From: Pirellulales bacterium
Lineage (GTDB): Bacteria; Planctomycetota; Planctomycetia; Pirellulales; JACPPG01
Direction: 5' to 3'
DNA length: 64,000 nt
NCBI GenBank assembly: GCA_036499395.1
Contig: DASYDW010000095.1
Location: 147,668-211,667 of the forward strand
The position numbers and the translations under genes are program-made. Of the stretch, positions 17,238 to 27,797 are shown piece after piece; within the stretch, counting starts at the first letter, position 1, and every line of letters begins with the position of its first letter. The notes under the pieces were generated by a model. It saw only the letters and a list, made by a program, of their open reading frames with translations, had not been told where the DNA came from and ran no database searches.

Positions 17238-19136
17238 ATGTCGAAACTCCGACGTTCTCTTTCGTCGCGTATTCTGTGCGCGGTCCCTTGCTTTTGTATC
17301 GCCATTGTCATGGCCGCGCACGTGGGCGTAGTGGCTGCTGACGACCCGCGGCCGAATGTTCTTTGGCTCACCAGCGAAGACCACGGGCCGCATCTGGGCT
17401 GCTATGGCGACAAGTTTGCCACGACGCCGAACGTCGATGCCTTGGCCGCCAAGGGGATGATCTATCGGCATGCCTGGTCGAATGCGCCCGTCTGTGCGCC
17501 AGCGCGGACGACGTTGATCTCGGGCATGTACGCACCCTCGACTGGCGCCGAGCACATGCGCAGCATGGTGGCGTTTCCGACCGGCAAGCAAATGTTCCCC
17601 CAGTTGCTGCGTTTATACAACTATTACTGCACAAACAACAGTAAAGAGGATTACAACGTAACTAGTCTGGGCCAAGTATGGGGTGACTCGTCGAATAGAG
17701 GTCATTGGCGAAATCGTGCACCAGGCCAGCCATTTTTTGCCGTGTTCAATTCGACCAAGAGTCACGAGAGCCAGATTCGCACGCGTCCACACGCGCTCGT
17801 GCATGATCCGGCCGACGTGCGCGTGCCTGCTTATCATCCCGACACGCCCGAGGTGCGTCACGACTGGGCGCAATACTACGACGGTGTCAGCGCGGCCGAT
17901 GCCGACGCGGGCAAACGCCTGCGCGAACTGAAGGAAGATGGCCTGGCTGATTCGACGATTATTTTCTATTTCGCGGACCACGGTTCCGGTATGCCGCGAT
18001 CAAAGCGCTCGGCGTGCAATTCCGGGTTGCAGATGCCGCTGGTGGTGTACATCCCCGAGAAGTTTCGGGCTCTACGGCCGGCCGATTATCAGGCCGGGGG
18101 TGCGACGGATCGGCTGGTGAGCTTCGTCGACTTCGCCCCCACGGTGCTCGACCTGGCGGGGATCGAGCCGCCTGCGTGGATGCAGGGGCATGCTTTTCTC
18201 GGTCCCCACGCTGCGCCGCCGCAGCCGTACGTCTATGGATTCCGCGGTCGCATGGACGAGCGGTATGACATGATGCGCAGCGCCACGGATGGTCGGTTCG
18301 TCTACGTGCGCAATTACATGCCGCATAAGCCGCCCGGCCAACACGTGAGTTACATGTTCCAGACCCCCACGACCACGGTGTGGCACCGCCTGTTCGAAGA
18401 AGGAAAGCTTGCAGCAGCGCAGGAGGCATTCTGGAAAAAGAAGCCGGCCGAAGAGTTGTACGATCTGGCGAACGATCCTGACGAGATCAAGAACCTGGCC
18501 GGAGATCCGGCGCATCAGGAAATACTCGTGCGGCTGCGCCGCGCACAACAGGATCTAGCGCTTAGGATTCGCGACCTCGGGTTTCTGCCCGAGGGAGAGA
18601 TTCACTCTCGCAGCGCCGGCACAACGCCGTACGGCATGGGGCATTACCGATCTAAATACCCGCTCGATCGGATTCTGGAAGCGGCCGAGCTTGCTTCGCG
18701 CAGCGACGGTGATTCGGTCTCCCCCTTGGTCGAGTACCTTCGCGACGAGGATAGCGCGGTGCGCTACTGGGGCGCTATCGGGTTTCTGGTGCGCGGGGAG
18801 ACGGCCGTACAGGCTGGGCAGAAGGCGCTGGTGGCAGCGCTCGACGATTCGTCCCCGTACGTGCAGATCGTGGCGGCCGAGGCGCTCGGGCGTTACAGCG
18901 CGGAGGTCGAACGTGAACGGGCCCTAGCACTGTTGGCGAAGCTGTCGAACTGCCAGGAAAACAATGTCTTTGTCGCGATCGCGGCGCTGAACGCGATCGA
19001 GGCGGCGGGCAAGCTGCCGGCGGCGATGATCGACGTGCTCAAGCGGTTGCCGGCGAAAGGGCCTGTGCCCGACTCGCGTTACGCGGAGTACGTGGGGCGT
19101 TTGATTGGGGATTTGGGAGCTTGGCATGAGCGGTAA
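17238..19136 (+). CDS. Secreted sulfatase with C-terminal HEAT-like repeats
   Basis: A 632-residue protein. Signal peptide about 1-34. Formylglycine-dependent sulfatase domain with the activation motif CAPAR (Cys86, CxPxR), the metal region NVLWLTSEDHGPHLGCYGD and the second signature FYFADHGSGMPRSKR. About 480-632 is helical and repeat-like (SDGDSVSPLVEYLRDEDSAV, then VVAALDDSSPYVQIVAAEAL), resembling HEAT/PBS repeats. The closest remembered relatives are heparan N-sulfatase-like planctomycete sulfatases. It needs a formylglycine-generating enzyme or anSME encoded elsewhere. Around residues 125-145 the DNA turns unusually AT-rich (21 of 60 bases G or C at 17611-17670, my count) although the protein motif stays conserved. 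Confidence 0.88.
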   Translation: MSKLRRSLSSRILCAVPCFCIAIVMAAHVGVVAADDPRPNVLWLTSEDHGPHLGCYGDKFATTPNVDALAAKGMIYRHAWSNAPVCAPARTTLISGMYAPSTGAEHMRSMVAFPTGKQMFPQLLRLYNYYCTNNSKEDYNVTSLGQVWGDSSNRGHWRNRAPGQPFFAVFNSTKSHESQIRTRPHALVHDPADVRVPAYHPDTPEVRHDWAQYYDGVSAADADAGKRLRELKEDGLADSTIIFYFADHGSGMPRSKRSACNSGLQMPLVVYIPEKFRALRPADYQAGGATDRLVSFVDFAPTVLDLAGIEPPAWMQGHAFLGPHAAPPQPYVYGFRGRMDERYDMMRSATDGRFVYVRNYMPHKPPGQHVSYMFQTPTTTVWHRLFEEGKLAAAQEAFWKKKPAEELYDLANDPDEIKNLAGDPAHQEILVRLRRAQQDLALRIRDLGFLPEGEIHSRSAGTTPYGMGHYRSKYPLDRILEAAELASRSDGDSVSPLVEYLRDEDSAVRYWGAIGFLVRGETAVQAGQKALVAALDDSSPYVQIVAAEALGRYSAEVERERALALLAKLSNCQENNVFVAIAALNAIEAAGKLPAAMIDVLKRLPAKGPVPDSRYAEYVGRLIGDLGAWHER

Positions 19137-19254
19137 GTCCCTGCCGCTACCAGGGCGTGCGCTTTTGCCTCGGCAGTTGGCCGGTTATCATCGAGCACTC
19201 GTGCCAGATTCGGCCCGCCGCGATATCTACGCCCGCCCCCCGAGGATTCTCGCC

Positions 19255-21144
19255 ATGTATCGGATTGCCGCCCAGTGTTTCGCGATGCTCGCCGTGACGG
19301 CGATTCTTTCTGCCACGGCCTTGGCCCATCCCGATCACGTCGAGCACGATCTGTTGTTTCACTTTGCCGCGGGGACGCACGAGATTCAAAACGGCGCCTG
19401 GCAGGACATGACGCATCAGGCCACGGCGCAGGTGTTTGGCGCGCCGCGGTTTCGCAATTTCGGCCCAACCGAGGCGCTGGCCTTCGAGGGTGATGAATAT
19501 CTCAGCCTGGCCGGCACGCTGGACGACGCGCGCAAGCTACTGCCGACGCGGGCCATGACGGTCACGGCGTGGGTTCGCCTGGATGCATTGCCTGAACGGG
19601 GCACGATCGTCAGCTTTCAGAGCAAGTCTCGTAATAATCGCGACGGTTGGGTGTTAGGCTTTAACCACGAGTCGTTCGCGTTTGGGTTAACGGCCGGCGG
19701 CGAGCAAGCCACGGGCAATCCGCCCGTGACTTACATTGTCGGCAAGACGCCGCTGGCGAAGGAACGCTGGTATTACGTGGCCGCCACGTACGATGGGGCG
19801 CGGATGCGATTGTTCGTCAATGGCGAACTCGAAGCCGAGTCGAGCGCTCAGGCGGGCGACATTCGCTATCCGGAAAACGGCGCCTATTTGATCGGCGGCA
19901 CCGCCAGCCGGGCGCATGATCTTTTCGAAGGGGGGCTCTATGAGCTGAAGTGCTACGCCCGAGAATTGTCTCCCGACGAAATTCAGAAAGTCGCCAAGAA
20001 GAACGAAAACCTGATCGCCTGGGCTCCCACGCCGGAAACGGATTTGATGTTTCTGGTGAAGCCGTATTTGCAGTTCGCCACGGCCGACTCGATCACGGTG
20101 ATGTGCGAGACATCGCGTCCGGCCAAGATGCGGGTGGAATACGCCGAGTTGCGTCCGCTCGAACAGAAGGCCGAAACCGCCGAGGCACAATTGATCAGCG
20201 AGGTGACGCTGACCGGGCTCAAGCCCGCCACACGCTACTTTTACCGTGTCACTTGCACGGACGATAAGGGGCAAGAGCTGCGCGCACCGCAGTATTCGTT
20301 TCAGACGATCACCGGTGAATCCATGCCCTGGGCGTTTGGCGTCATTGGCGACACGCAGCGCAATCCCGAGGTGACCCGCAAGTGCGCCGAGGGGATATTT
20401 GCGAAACGGCCGAATTTCCTGATCCATTGCGGCGACGTCGTGGACGACGGATTTGCCAAGAATCAGTGGCTGCAGGATCTGTTCGAGCCTTGCGCGCCGC
20501 TACTGGCGCAGATCCCGATGTACCCCGTGATCGGCAATCATGAAAAAGATTCGCACTGGTACTACGATTATTTCGCGCTGCCGAAGCCCGAGTATTACTA
20601 CACGTTCCGTTACGGCAATGCGCAGTTCTTCATGATCGACAGCAATAAGCCGCTCGGTCCGAAGTCACCGCAATACGAATGGCTCGAAAAGGAGTTGGCC
20701 GCGTCGAAGGCCACCTGGAAATTCACCTGCCATCATCACCCTTGCTTCAGCTCGGAAGAAAACGACTACGGCGACCATAACAAGGGGGCCGAAGGATCGA
20801 AGTTCGGTTACGGCGACCGCAACGCCCGGCAGTTGGTGCCGCTGTACGAGAAGTATGGCGTCGACATCGCCTTCAACGGTCACATTCACATGTATGAACG
20901 AACGTGGCCGATCTTCGAGATGTCGATCAACCAGCAGCAGGGAGTCCGCTACATCACCAGTGGCGGCGGTGGCGGATCACTCGAACAAGCGGCCCCGCAG
21001 CGGACCTGGTTCAACCTGCACTTTCAGAAGGCGTATCACTATTGCTACGCCGCGATCAGCGACCGGACGATCGTCTTCAAGGCCTACGACATCGACGGCC
21101 TGATGTTCGACATGTTCGAATTGACGAAGGCGCCAGATCGGTAG
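19255..21144 (+). CDS. Secreted LamG-domain metallophosphoesterase
   Basis: A 629-residue protein. The signal peptide MYRIAAQCFAMLAVTAILSA ends near ALAHP. Residues about 60-240: LamG/concanavalin-like lectin domain (MTVTAWVRLDALPERGTIVS, then YYVAATYDGARMRLFVNGEL). Residues 260-350: purple-acid-phosphatase-type FnIII (SITVMCETSRPAKMRVEY, TGLKPATRYFYRVT). Residues 355-629: calcineurin-like phosphoesterase with all metal blocks: GDTQ, HCGDVVDDG, IGNHEKD, HHHP and GHIHMYERTWP. Two-metal phosphatase, probably extracellular; substrate unknown. The upstream frame overlaps the sulfatase end; ATG 19255 was chosen for the signal peptide. Confidence 0.88.
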   Translation: MYRIAAQCFAMLAVTAILSATALAHPDHVEHDLLFHFAAGTHEIQNGAWQDMTHQATAQVFGAPRFRNFGPTEALAFEGDEYLSLAGTLDDARKLLPTRAMTVTAWVRLDALPERGTIVSFQSKSRNNRDGWVLGFNHESFAFGLTAGGEQATGNPPVTYIVGKTPLAKERWYYVAATYDGARMRLFVNGELEAESSAQAGDIRYPENGAYLIGGTASRAHDLFEGGLYELKCYARELSPDEIQKVAKKNENLIAWAPTPETDLMFLVKPYLQFATADSITVMCETSRPAKMRVEYAELRPLEQKAETAEAQLISEVTLTGLKPATRYFYRVTCTDDKGQELRAPQYSFQTITGESMPWAFGVIGDTQRNPEVTRKCAEGIFAKRPNFLIHCGDVVDDGFAKNQWLQDLFEPCAPLLAQIPMYPVIGNHEKDSHWYYDYFALPKPEYYYTFRYGNAQFFMIDSNKPLGPKSPQYEWLEKELAASKATWKFTCHHHPCFSSEENDYGDHNKGAEGSKFGYGDRNARQLVPLYEKYGVDIAFNGHIHMYERTWPIFEMSINQQQGVRYITSGGGGGSLEQAAPQRTWFNLHFQKAYHYCYAAISDRTIVFKAYDIDGLMFDMFELTKAPDR

Positions 21145-21233
21145 GCGGCACGCATAACAATTGGTTGCGGATTCACTCCGATCAGCGTCAGCAGGGCTGC
21201 CGGCGGCTCCAAAATGCGGACCCCCACGTACGA

Positions 21234-22124
21234 CTAAAGGCCACCGTAATACCGGCGCGTCGTAAGCCCCGTCTTGCTGCGAACGAGTTCGACGATCTCG
21301 TCGACGTCGGCGTTCGAAAGCGGGGTGACGTTGGATTCTGCCGGACGGCGGGCCACGGTGTAGATCTGCACGAGCGACAGTTTTCCACCGGCGGCCGTGA
21401 TTTCGTTCAGGCGATCGCAAAAGGCCGAAAGCTCTGCAGGGCTCGGCGGGCTGCCTGCCACGCGCATGAACAGGGATTGAATCACCAGCGGTCGAACGCG
21501 GGCCGCCGCGCTGATGTTGTCGAGGATGCGGCGGAAGGGGATCGTCGTGCGTTCGATCAGGTAGTAATACTCGTCGGTGCCCGCTTCGAGCTTGGCCCAA
21601 ATCTCGCCCTGGTTCGCGTCGAGAATAGCCAGCCCTCGCTCGACGGCCGGCCGATGGAACATGCTGGCGTTGGTGATCAGCACCATCTTTACGGCGTCGA
21701 GAGCGTGACGGCGCTTCACATCGGCGCAGGCCGAAACGATTTCGTCGAAGTCGCGATACGTCGTCGGCTCGCCGTCGCCGCTGAAGGCTATGTCATTCAA
21801 CCGCCGTAAGGTCACGGGCGTGTCTCGAAAGCGCGGATGCGCAAACAGCTCGCCCGTCGTGACCAGCGACAACATGTGATCCAACTCGGCGAGCAACTGT
21901 TCGCGGCCGACAAATTTTGTTTCACTCGTGCTGACGCGATCCACCTGGCAGTAGATGCAATCGAAGTTGCAGACCTTGTCCGGGTTGAGATTCACGCCGA
22001 TCGATACGCCCCCTGAGCGCCGGCTGACGACCGGATAGACAAACCGGTTGGTCTCGAACGAGCGCGGGTGCTCGCGAAAAAGCGGAGTTGATTCACTCGG
22101 CGGCTGATCGACGTGTGGGTCCAT
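21234..22124 (-). CDS. Radical SAM protein (COG0731-like)
   Basis: A 296-residue cytoplasmic enzyme with the radical SAM cluster motif CNFDCIYCQ (C52, C56, C59), preceded by VVSRRSGGVSIGVNLNPDKV, which is characteristic of the COG0731 group. The SAM-binding GDGEPT motif follows (FSGDGEPTTY). It carries one [4Fe-4S] cluster; no extra SPASM cysteines are present. The substrate of this bacterial subgroup is not known; wybutosine synthesis applies only to the archaeal relatives. ATG 22124 is preferred over ATG 22145. The end converges on the phosphoesterase gene. Confidence 0.82.
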   Translation of the reverse strand: MDPHVDQPPSESTPLFREHPRSFETNRFVYPVVSRRSGGVSIGVNLNPDKVCNFDCIYCQVDRVSTSETKFVGREQLLAELDHMLSLVTTGELFAHPRFRDTPVTLRRLNDIAFSGDGEPTTYRDFDEIVSACADVKRRHALDAVKMVLITNASMFHRPAVERGLAILDANQGEIWAKLEAGTDEYYYLIERTTIPFRRILDNISAAARVRPLVIQSLFMRVAGSPPSPAELSAFCDRLNEITAAGGKLSLVQIYTVARRPAESNVTPLSNADVDEIVELVRSKTGLTTRRYYGGL

Positions 22125-22182
22125 AAGCTTCGTTGCAAATTGCAATCAACGGTGCTTCGGCCCTCGCGAGATTCTCTTTCAT

Positions 22183-22292
22183 CTCTCTCCCCTGTGGGGA
22201 GAGGTTCGGTGAGGGTATATCGCTCGCGTTTGATAATCGTTCGCTGTTCGCCCCTCACCCTGCCCTCTCCCGGAGGGAGAGGGGATTTGGTG
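22183..22292. repeat. Inverted pair of intergenic hairpin repeats, copies 3 and 4
   Basis: Copy 3 (22183-22217): CTCTCCCC-TGT-GGGGAGAG then GTTCGGTGAGGG, in minus orientation. Copy 4 (22251-22281): CCCTCACCCTGCCCTCTCCC-GGA-GGGAGAGGG, in plus orientation. They lie about 35 bp apart head to head, between the radical SAM gene and the small unknown gene, and resemble a two-REP composite. Confidence 0.7.
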
Positions 22293-22301
22293 CCGCGGCT
22301 C

Positions 22302-22595
22302 TTAGCCTAAGCGGCGTAGTTGCGAGAACTCGTCCATCGTGACGGTGGTCAGCGAACCGTCGGCCAGCTTCAAAACCACCAGGTCGCTGAATGCTTTGTC
22401 GTCAACGTTGCGGCGAAAGTGCAGCCCATGCCGGCGACGCTCGAAGCGGACGACCGTGCCCACGGTCTTTGTGTTCCAGATCTTCTGCCCCACTTTGACC
22501 TGGTGCAGCACTTCGATGCGATCACCCGGCTTCAACTCGTTGATCGCTTCGCGGGTCGTGATCTCGGTCGTGGCCGTGGTTGGCACTTGCGACAT
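22302..22595 (-). CDS. Small conserved protein of unknown function
   Basis: A 97-residue soluble protein from ATG 22595; a GTG at 22604 would add three residues. It begins with a Thr-rich stretch, then ELKPGDRIEVLHQVKVGQKI and GTVVRFERRRHGLHFRRNVD, a beta-rich SH3/KOW-like pattern with many basic residues, ending SLTTVTMDEFSQLRRL. I recall similar short proteins from planctomycete genomes with no assigned role. An RNA- or ribosome-associated function is possible from the barrel-like pattern but not shown. It lies between repeats, in the same direction as ilvC. Confidence 0.65.
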   Translation of the reverse strand: MSQVPTTATTEITTREAINELKPGDRIEVLHQVKVGQKIWNTKTVGTVVRFERRRHGLHFRRNVDDKAFSDLVVLKLADGSLTTVTMDEFSQLRRLG

Positions 22596-22782
22596 GGCAC
22601 TCACTTATAGGGATTCAAACGGAGCAATTGGCACTGGTTTGGGCGTGGCTGCTCAATTGTCGCCGTCCCGGCGGGCCGGGCAAGCCCAAGTCCGAGACCG
22701 TTGCCGCGCCGGTCCCGCCACGGACTTTTCAAAAGCACTTCGTAAATGGCGTGGATTGCTATGGTTCGCCGTTGCGCTACGC

Positions 22783-22820
22783 GCCCTCACCTGCCCTCTC
22801 CCAGGGGGAGAGGGGTTTGG
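22783..22820 (+). repeat. Intergenic hairpin repeat, copy 5
   Basis: CCCTCACCTGCCCTCTCCC-AGG-GGGAGAGGGG between ilvC and the small unknown gene. Nine perfect stem pairs. Confidence 0.7.
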
Positions 22821-22885
22821 AATGTGCTGCACGCGTACCGGTGGGCAGCTCTGGGTTTATCCAGATGCTTTGGCCTTGGGCCGGC

Positions 22886-23890
<1,005 letters not shown>

Positions 23891-24006
23891 GAGCGTGGGT
23901 TCCTCGGTTTGTGTGTGCGGTTTGGAATGTTTATTTGTTGTTACTTATCTTTTGTTCCATCTCTTGCAGAGATGGCGGCTGGCGAGCGGTTGGGTTTTTG
24001 CCTTCG

Positions 24007-24044
24007 CTCCCTCAACCTGCCCTCTCCCAGAGGGCGAGGGGTTG
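24007..24044 (+). repeat. Intergenic hairpin repeat, copy 6
   Basis: CTCAACCTGCCCTCTCCC-AGA-GGGCGAGGGG, with one mismatch in the 3' arm, between ilvN and ilvC. Confidence 0.65.
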
Positions 24045-24114
24045 TTTGATCAGTCGAATCGGCTTACTCAGATTGGCTCACTGAAATCGGCTCATTCGGA
24101 TCGGCACTCGCCCC

Positions 24115-24663
24115 TTAAGCAAAGTCCGAGGGGGTGGCCTCGAACGAGCGGCCCGTGGGAGAACGGCGGTCGACGTTGCTGGTCTTGGCGCCGCGCACCA
24201 TCGCGATTCGGCCGGTGCGGACCAGCTCGCAGATGCCGAAGGGGCGCATCAGTTCGACGAACGCCTCGACTTTGCGCTCCTGCCCCGAGATCTCGACGAT
24301 CACGGCCTCGGCGGCGACGTCGACGACGCGTCCGCGAAAGATTTCGGCCAATTGGTGGACTTCGTTGCGGGCGGCACCGTCCGCCGCTTTGACCTTGATC
24401 AGCATCAGGTCGCGCTCGACGAAATTCTGCGAGCTGATGTCGTCGACGCGGACCACGGTCACGATCTTCGACAGTTGCTTGCGGACCTGCTCCAGCACGC
24501 TGTCGTCTCCCATGATGACGAATGTCATCCGCGACAGGTGGGGCTCCTCGGTCTCGCCGACGGCCAGACTATCGATGTTGTACCCGCGTGAGGCGAGCAT
24601 GCCTGAGATATGCGCCAACACCCCCGGCACGTTCTGCACGAGTGCCGATATTACGTGACGCAT
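24115..24663 (-). CDS. ilvN: Acetolactate synthase regulatory (small) subunit
   Basis: A 182-residue protein of the IlvN/IlvH type. The ACT domain fills residues 1-75 (MRHVISALVQNVPGVLAHIS then GMLASRGYNIDSLAVGETEE), followed by the ALS_ss C-terminal domain (residues about 80-160; RDLMLIKVKA, LAEIFRGRVVDV, FGICELVRTGRIAM). It binds the catalytic subunit and confers valine feedback inhibition. ATG 24663 follows GGGGG; the frame upstream (to 24735) is outside the family. The about 20-residue tail after AMVRG is variable. It is probably co-transcribed with ilvC. Confidence 0.92.
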   Translation of the reverse strand: MRHVISALVQNVPGVLAHISGMLASRGYNIDSLAVGETEEPHLSRMTFVIMGDDSVLEQVRKQLSKIVTVVRVDDISSQNFVERDLMLIKVKAADGAARNEVHQLAEIFRGRVVDVAAEAVIVEISGQERKVEAFVELMRPFGICELVRTGRIAMVRGAKTSNVDRRSPTGRSFEATPSDFA

Positions 24664-24892
24664 CTCAATCCCCCGGAAAAGTAGCTGATAATAGCCCCGC
24701 TGATTCGCGCGGACAAGTCCCGGGAAGCCAGGCATTTTAGGCCTAGTAAAGGGACTTAAGTCGTGACGGCCGCCGTATTTTCACACACTAAATCTACCAT
24801 GCCGGGGCCCGGGCCGCCGGTTGTCGTTTTCGGACCGCTCTGTTAGCCTCGAAAGTTTGGGGTCCTCCGAGCCTTCCCCGCCTGGGAGCCGC

Positions 24893-27787
24893 ATGAGCCA
24901 CGCAGCGTCGAAAGCCAACGGTGGCACCTCGTCCCGTGGTGATTTCATCCGCCTGCGCGGCGTCCGGGTCCACAATCTGCGCAATCTGGACCTGGATATT
25001 CCCCGCGACCGGCTGGTTGTCATTACGGGACCCAGCGGGTCGGGGAAAAGTTCGCTGGCTTTCGACACGTTGTTCGCAGAGGGGCAACGGCAGTACATCG
25101 AAAGCTTGTCGGTCTACGCCCGCCAGTTCCTGCATCAGCTCGAACGCCCGGACGTGGACTCGATCGACGGCCTGCAGCCGACGATTTCGATCGATCAGCA
25201 GGCAGGCACGCAAAATCCGCGTAGCACGGTAGCCACGGTCACCGAGATTTACGACTACCTGCGGCTGCTGTTCGCCCGAATTGGTTTACCGCTTTGCTAT
25301 CGCTGCGGGGCAGAGATCCGCCAGCAGTCTCCCGAGCAAATCGTCGAAGCCCTGGCGGCGCTCGCCGAGGGGAGCAAGATGCTGCTGCTGGCGCCGCTGG
25401 TGCGGGGACGCAAAGGGCAGCACCAAGAGGTATTCGACGCGATTCGCAAGTCGGGCTTCGTCCGCGCCCGCGTCGACGGCGTGGTGTATGAGCTGGATGC
25501 GGTGCCGGCGCTGACCAAAGGGAAGCAGCACACGATCGAGGCCGTGGTCGATCGATTGGTGATTCGCGAGGGAGTTCGCACTCGACTGGCCGAAAGCGTG
25601 CAACTGGCGCTGCGGCACGGGCCGGGGCTAATCGTGGCGGCGATTCTCGCGCCAGGGGCCGATTCCAAGACCGGCACCTGGAGCGACATGGTCTTCAGCA
25701 CGCAGCACGCTTGCCCGACCTGCGGGCTGAGCTACGAAGAGCTGGAACCACGCACCTTCAGCTTCAACAGTCCCTACGGGGCGTGCCACACCTGCGAAGG
25801 GCTGGGGTCGCGCATCGCCTTCGATCCCGACCTGGTCATCCCGGATAAGACGTTGTCGCTGGCTGATGGAGCGGTGCTACCGTGGCGTGGTGCGCCTGCC
25901 ACGGTCACGGCCAAGCACCGGCGCGAGATCGCGCCGTTTGCCGCAACGCACGAATTTCGTTGGAACACGCCGCTCGAAGCGCTCAAGCCGCAAGTCTTCG
26001 ACGCGCTGTTTTGCGGCGAAGGAAGCGAGTTCCCGGGCATTCTCGGCATCCTGGAGCGCGAATTCGCAGGAGCCACGACGCCCACGGCTTTGCAGCGCTG
26101 GGAAAAATATCGGGGCGTCGTCACTTGCCCGGCCTGTCACGGTTCGCGCCTGCGCTCCGAAGCGCGCAGTGTAACCATCAATGGCCGTGCCATTCACGAA
26201 GTCACGGCGCTGACGGTCGAAGCGGCGAAATCGTATTTCGCGGGGCTCGAATTCGAGGGGACGGCGGCCGAAATCGCCACGCCCATCATTACCCAGATTC
26301 GATCGCGGCTCGATTTCCTGGCCAATGTCGGGCTGGCCTATTTGACGCTCGATCGCGCGGCCGATTCCTTGAGCGGCGGCGAGCTGCAACGCATCCGGCT
26401 GGCCAGCAGTATCGGGTCGGGGCTTGTCGGCGTGTGCTACGTGCTCGACGAACCGTCGATCGGCCTGCACCCGCGCGACAACGAGCGTTTGATCCGCGCG
26501 CTACGCGATCTCGAGCAACAGGGAAACAGCGTACTGGTCGTCGAGCATGACGAGGCGATCATGCGGGCTGCAGATCACTTGATCGACCTGGGGCCCGGTG
26601 CCGGCGTGTCCGGTGGACGGCTCGTGGCGCAAGGGACCCCGGCCGAGGTGATGAAGAACGCCCAGTCGATCACCGGACAGTTCCTTTCGGGGGCTGCATC
26701 GATTGGCGTCACCGCGCGTCGCCCGGTGAATCCGCGACGGGCGATCGCGCTCGAGGGCGTAACGACGAACAACCTGAAAGACGTCAGCATTTCGATTCCG
26801 CTCTCGGTGCTGGTATGCGTGACGGGCGTGAGCGGTTCGGGCAAGAGCTCGCTCGTGAACGAGACGCTGGTGCGAGGCATTGCGCGTCGGCTGACGAGCA
26901 GTGGGCCGAAGCCGGGACCGTACCGGCGGCTAGCGGGTGTCAGTGCGATCGACAAGCTGGTCGAGATCGATCAGTCACCCATCGGACGCACGCCGCGCAG
27001 TAATCCGGCCACGTACACCGGCATCTTCGATGAGATTCGCAAGGTCTTTGCCGGCACGCGCGAGGCACAACTGCGGGGCTACAAGTCGAGCCGGTTCAGC
27101 TTCAACGTCAAAGGGGGACGCTGCGAGACCTGTCAGGGGCAAGGGCAGCAGAAGATCGAAATGAACTTCTTGCCGGACCTGTACGTCCCCTGCCCGGAAT
27201 GCCACGGAGCGCGGCTGAATCGGCAAACGCTGGAAGTTCATTACCGCGGCCGCTCGATCGCCGACACACTGGCTATGAGCGTCGACGAAGCGATGACGTT
27301 TTTCGAGAACTTTTCGCCGATTCATCGCGTGCTGGAGTGCCTGCACGACGTAGGATTGGGTTACCTGCCGTTGGGTCAATCGTCGACGACCCTCTCCGGC
27401 GGCGAAGCGCAGCGCATCAAGCTGGCCGCTGAGTTGTCGCGCAGCGACACCGGCAAAACTCTGTACGTGTTGGACGAACCGACGACCGGACTGCACTTCG
27501 AGGATATTCGCCGTTTGCTTTCCGTGTTGGGCAGGCTCGTCGATCTCGGAAACACGGTCGTCGTCATCGAGCATCAGATGGATGTCATCAAGTGCGCGGA
27601 CTGGATCATCGACCTGGGCCCCGAGGGGGGCGAAGCCGGAGGGCACGTGCTGGCCGCGGGCACTCCGGAAGAGATCGCGGTGCTGGCGGATAATCAAACG
27701 GGGCGTTTTCTGCGCGAAGCGCTAATCGGCCCGGGTGCGACAGTGTTGGGCGCCGCGAACGGGAATGGCAAGTCGGTAAGCGGGTAA
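24893..27787 (+). CDS. uvrA: Excinuclease ABC subunit A
   Basis: A 964-residue DNA-damage recognition ATPase of nucleotide excision repair. Two ABC modules: Walker [15 protein letters not shown] near residue 46 and [14 protein letters not shown] near 645; signatures [12 protein letters not shown] and [12 protein letters not shown]; Walker [15 protein letters not shown] and [12 protein letters not shown]. Zinc modules CPTC ... CHTC and CETCQGQG ... CPEC are intact. The UvrB-binding and insertion domains are present and no key residue is missing. ATG 24893 has GGGAG upstream. The next gene starts 10 bp after the stop, indicating co-transcription. Confidence 0.95.
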   Translation: MSHAASKANGGTSSRGDFIRLRGVRVHNLRNLDLDIPRDRLVVITGPSGSGKSSLAFDTLFAEGQRQYIESLSVYARQFLHQLERPDVDSIDGLQPTISIDQQAGTQNPRSTVATVTEIYDYLRLLFARIGLPLCYRCGAEIRQQSPEQIVEALAALAEGSKMLLLAPLVRGRKGQHQEVFDAIRKSGFVRARVDGVVYELDAVPALTKGKQHTIEAVVDRLVIREGVRTRLAESVQLALRHGPGLIVAAILAPGADSKTGTWSDMVFSTQHACPTCGLSYEELEPRTFSFNSPYGACHTCEGLGSRIAFDPDLVIPDKTLSLADGAVLPWRGAPATVTAKHRREIAPFAATHEFRWNTPLEALKPQVFDALFCGEGSEFPGILGILEREFAGATTPTALQRWEKYRGVVTCPACHGSRLRSEARSVTINGRAIHEVTALTVEAAKSYFAGLEFEGTAAEIATPIITQIRSRLDFLANVGLAYLTLDRAADSLSGGELQRIRLASSIGSGLVGVCYVLDEPSIGLHPRDNERLIRALRDLEQQGNSVLVVEHDEAIMRAADHLIDLGPGAGVSGGRLVAQGTPAEVMKNAQSITGQFLSGAASIGVTARRPVNPRRAIALEGVTTNNLKDVSISIPLSVLVCVTGVSGSGKSSLVNETLVRGIARRLTSSGPKPGPYRRLAGVSAIDKLVEIDQSPIGRTPRSNPATYTGIFDEIRKVFAGTREAQLRGYKSSRFSFNVKGGRCETCQGQGQQKIEMNFLPDLYVPCPECHGARLNRQTLEVHYRGRSIADTLAMSVDEAMTFFENFSPIHRVLECLHDVGLGYLPLGQSSTTLSGGEAQRIKLAAELSRSDTGKTLYVLDEPTTGLHFEDIRRLLSVLGRLVDLGNTVVVIEHQMDVIKCADWIIDLGPEGGEAGGHVLAAGTPEEIAVLADNQTGRFLREALIGPGATVLGAANGNGKSVSG

Positions 27788-27797
27788 TTGCGATCGT

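Noticed and set aside
24664..24892. Leader peptide or attenuator before ilvN
   Set aside because: No short frame rich in Val, Leu or Ile codons with a following terminator was found upstream of ilvN.
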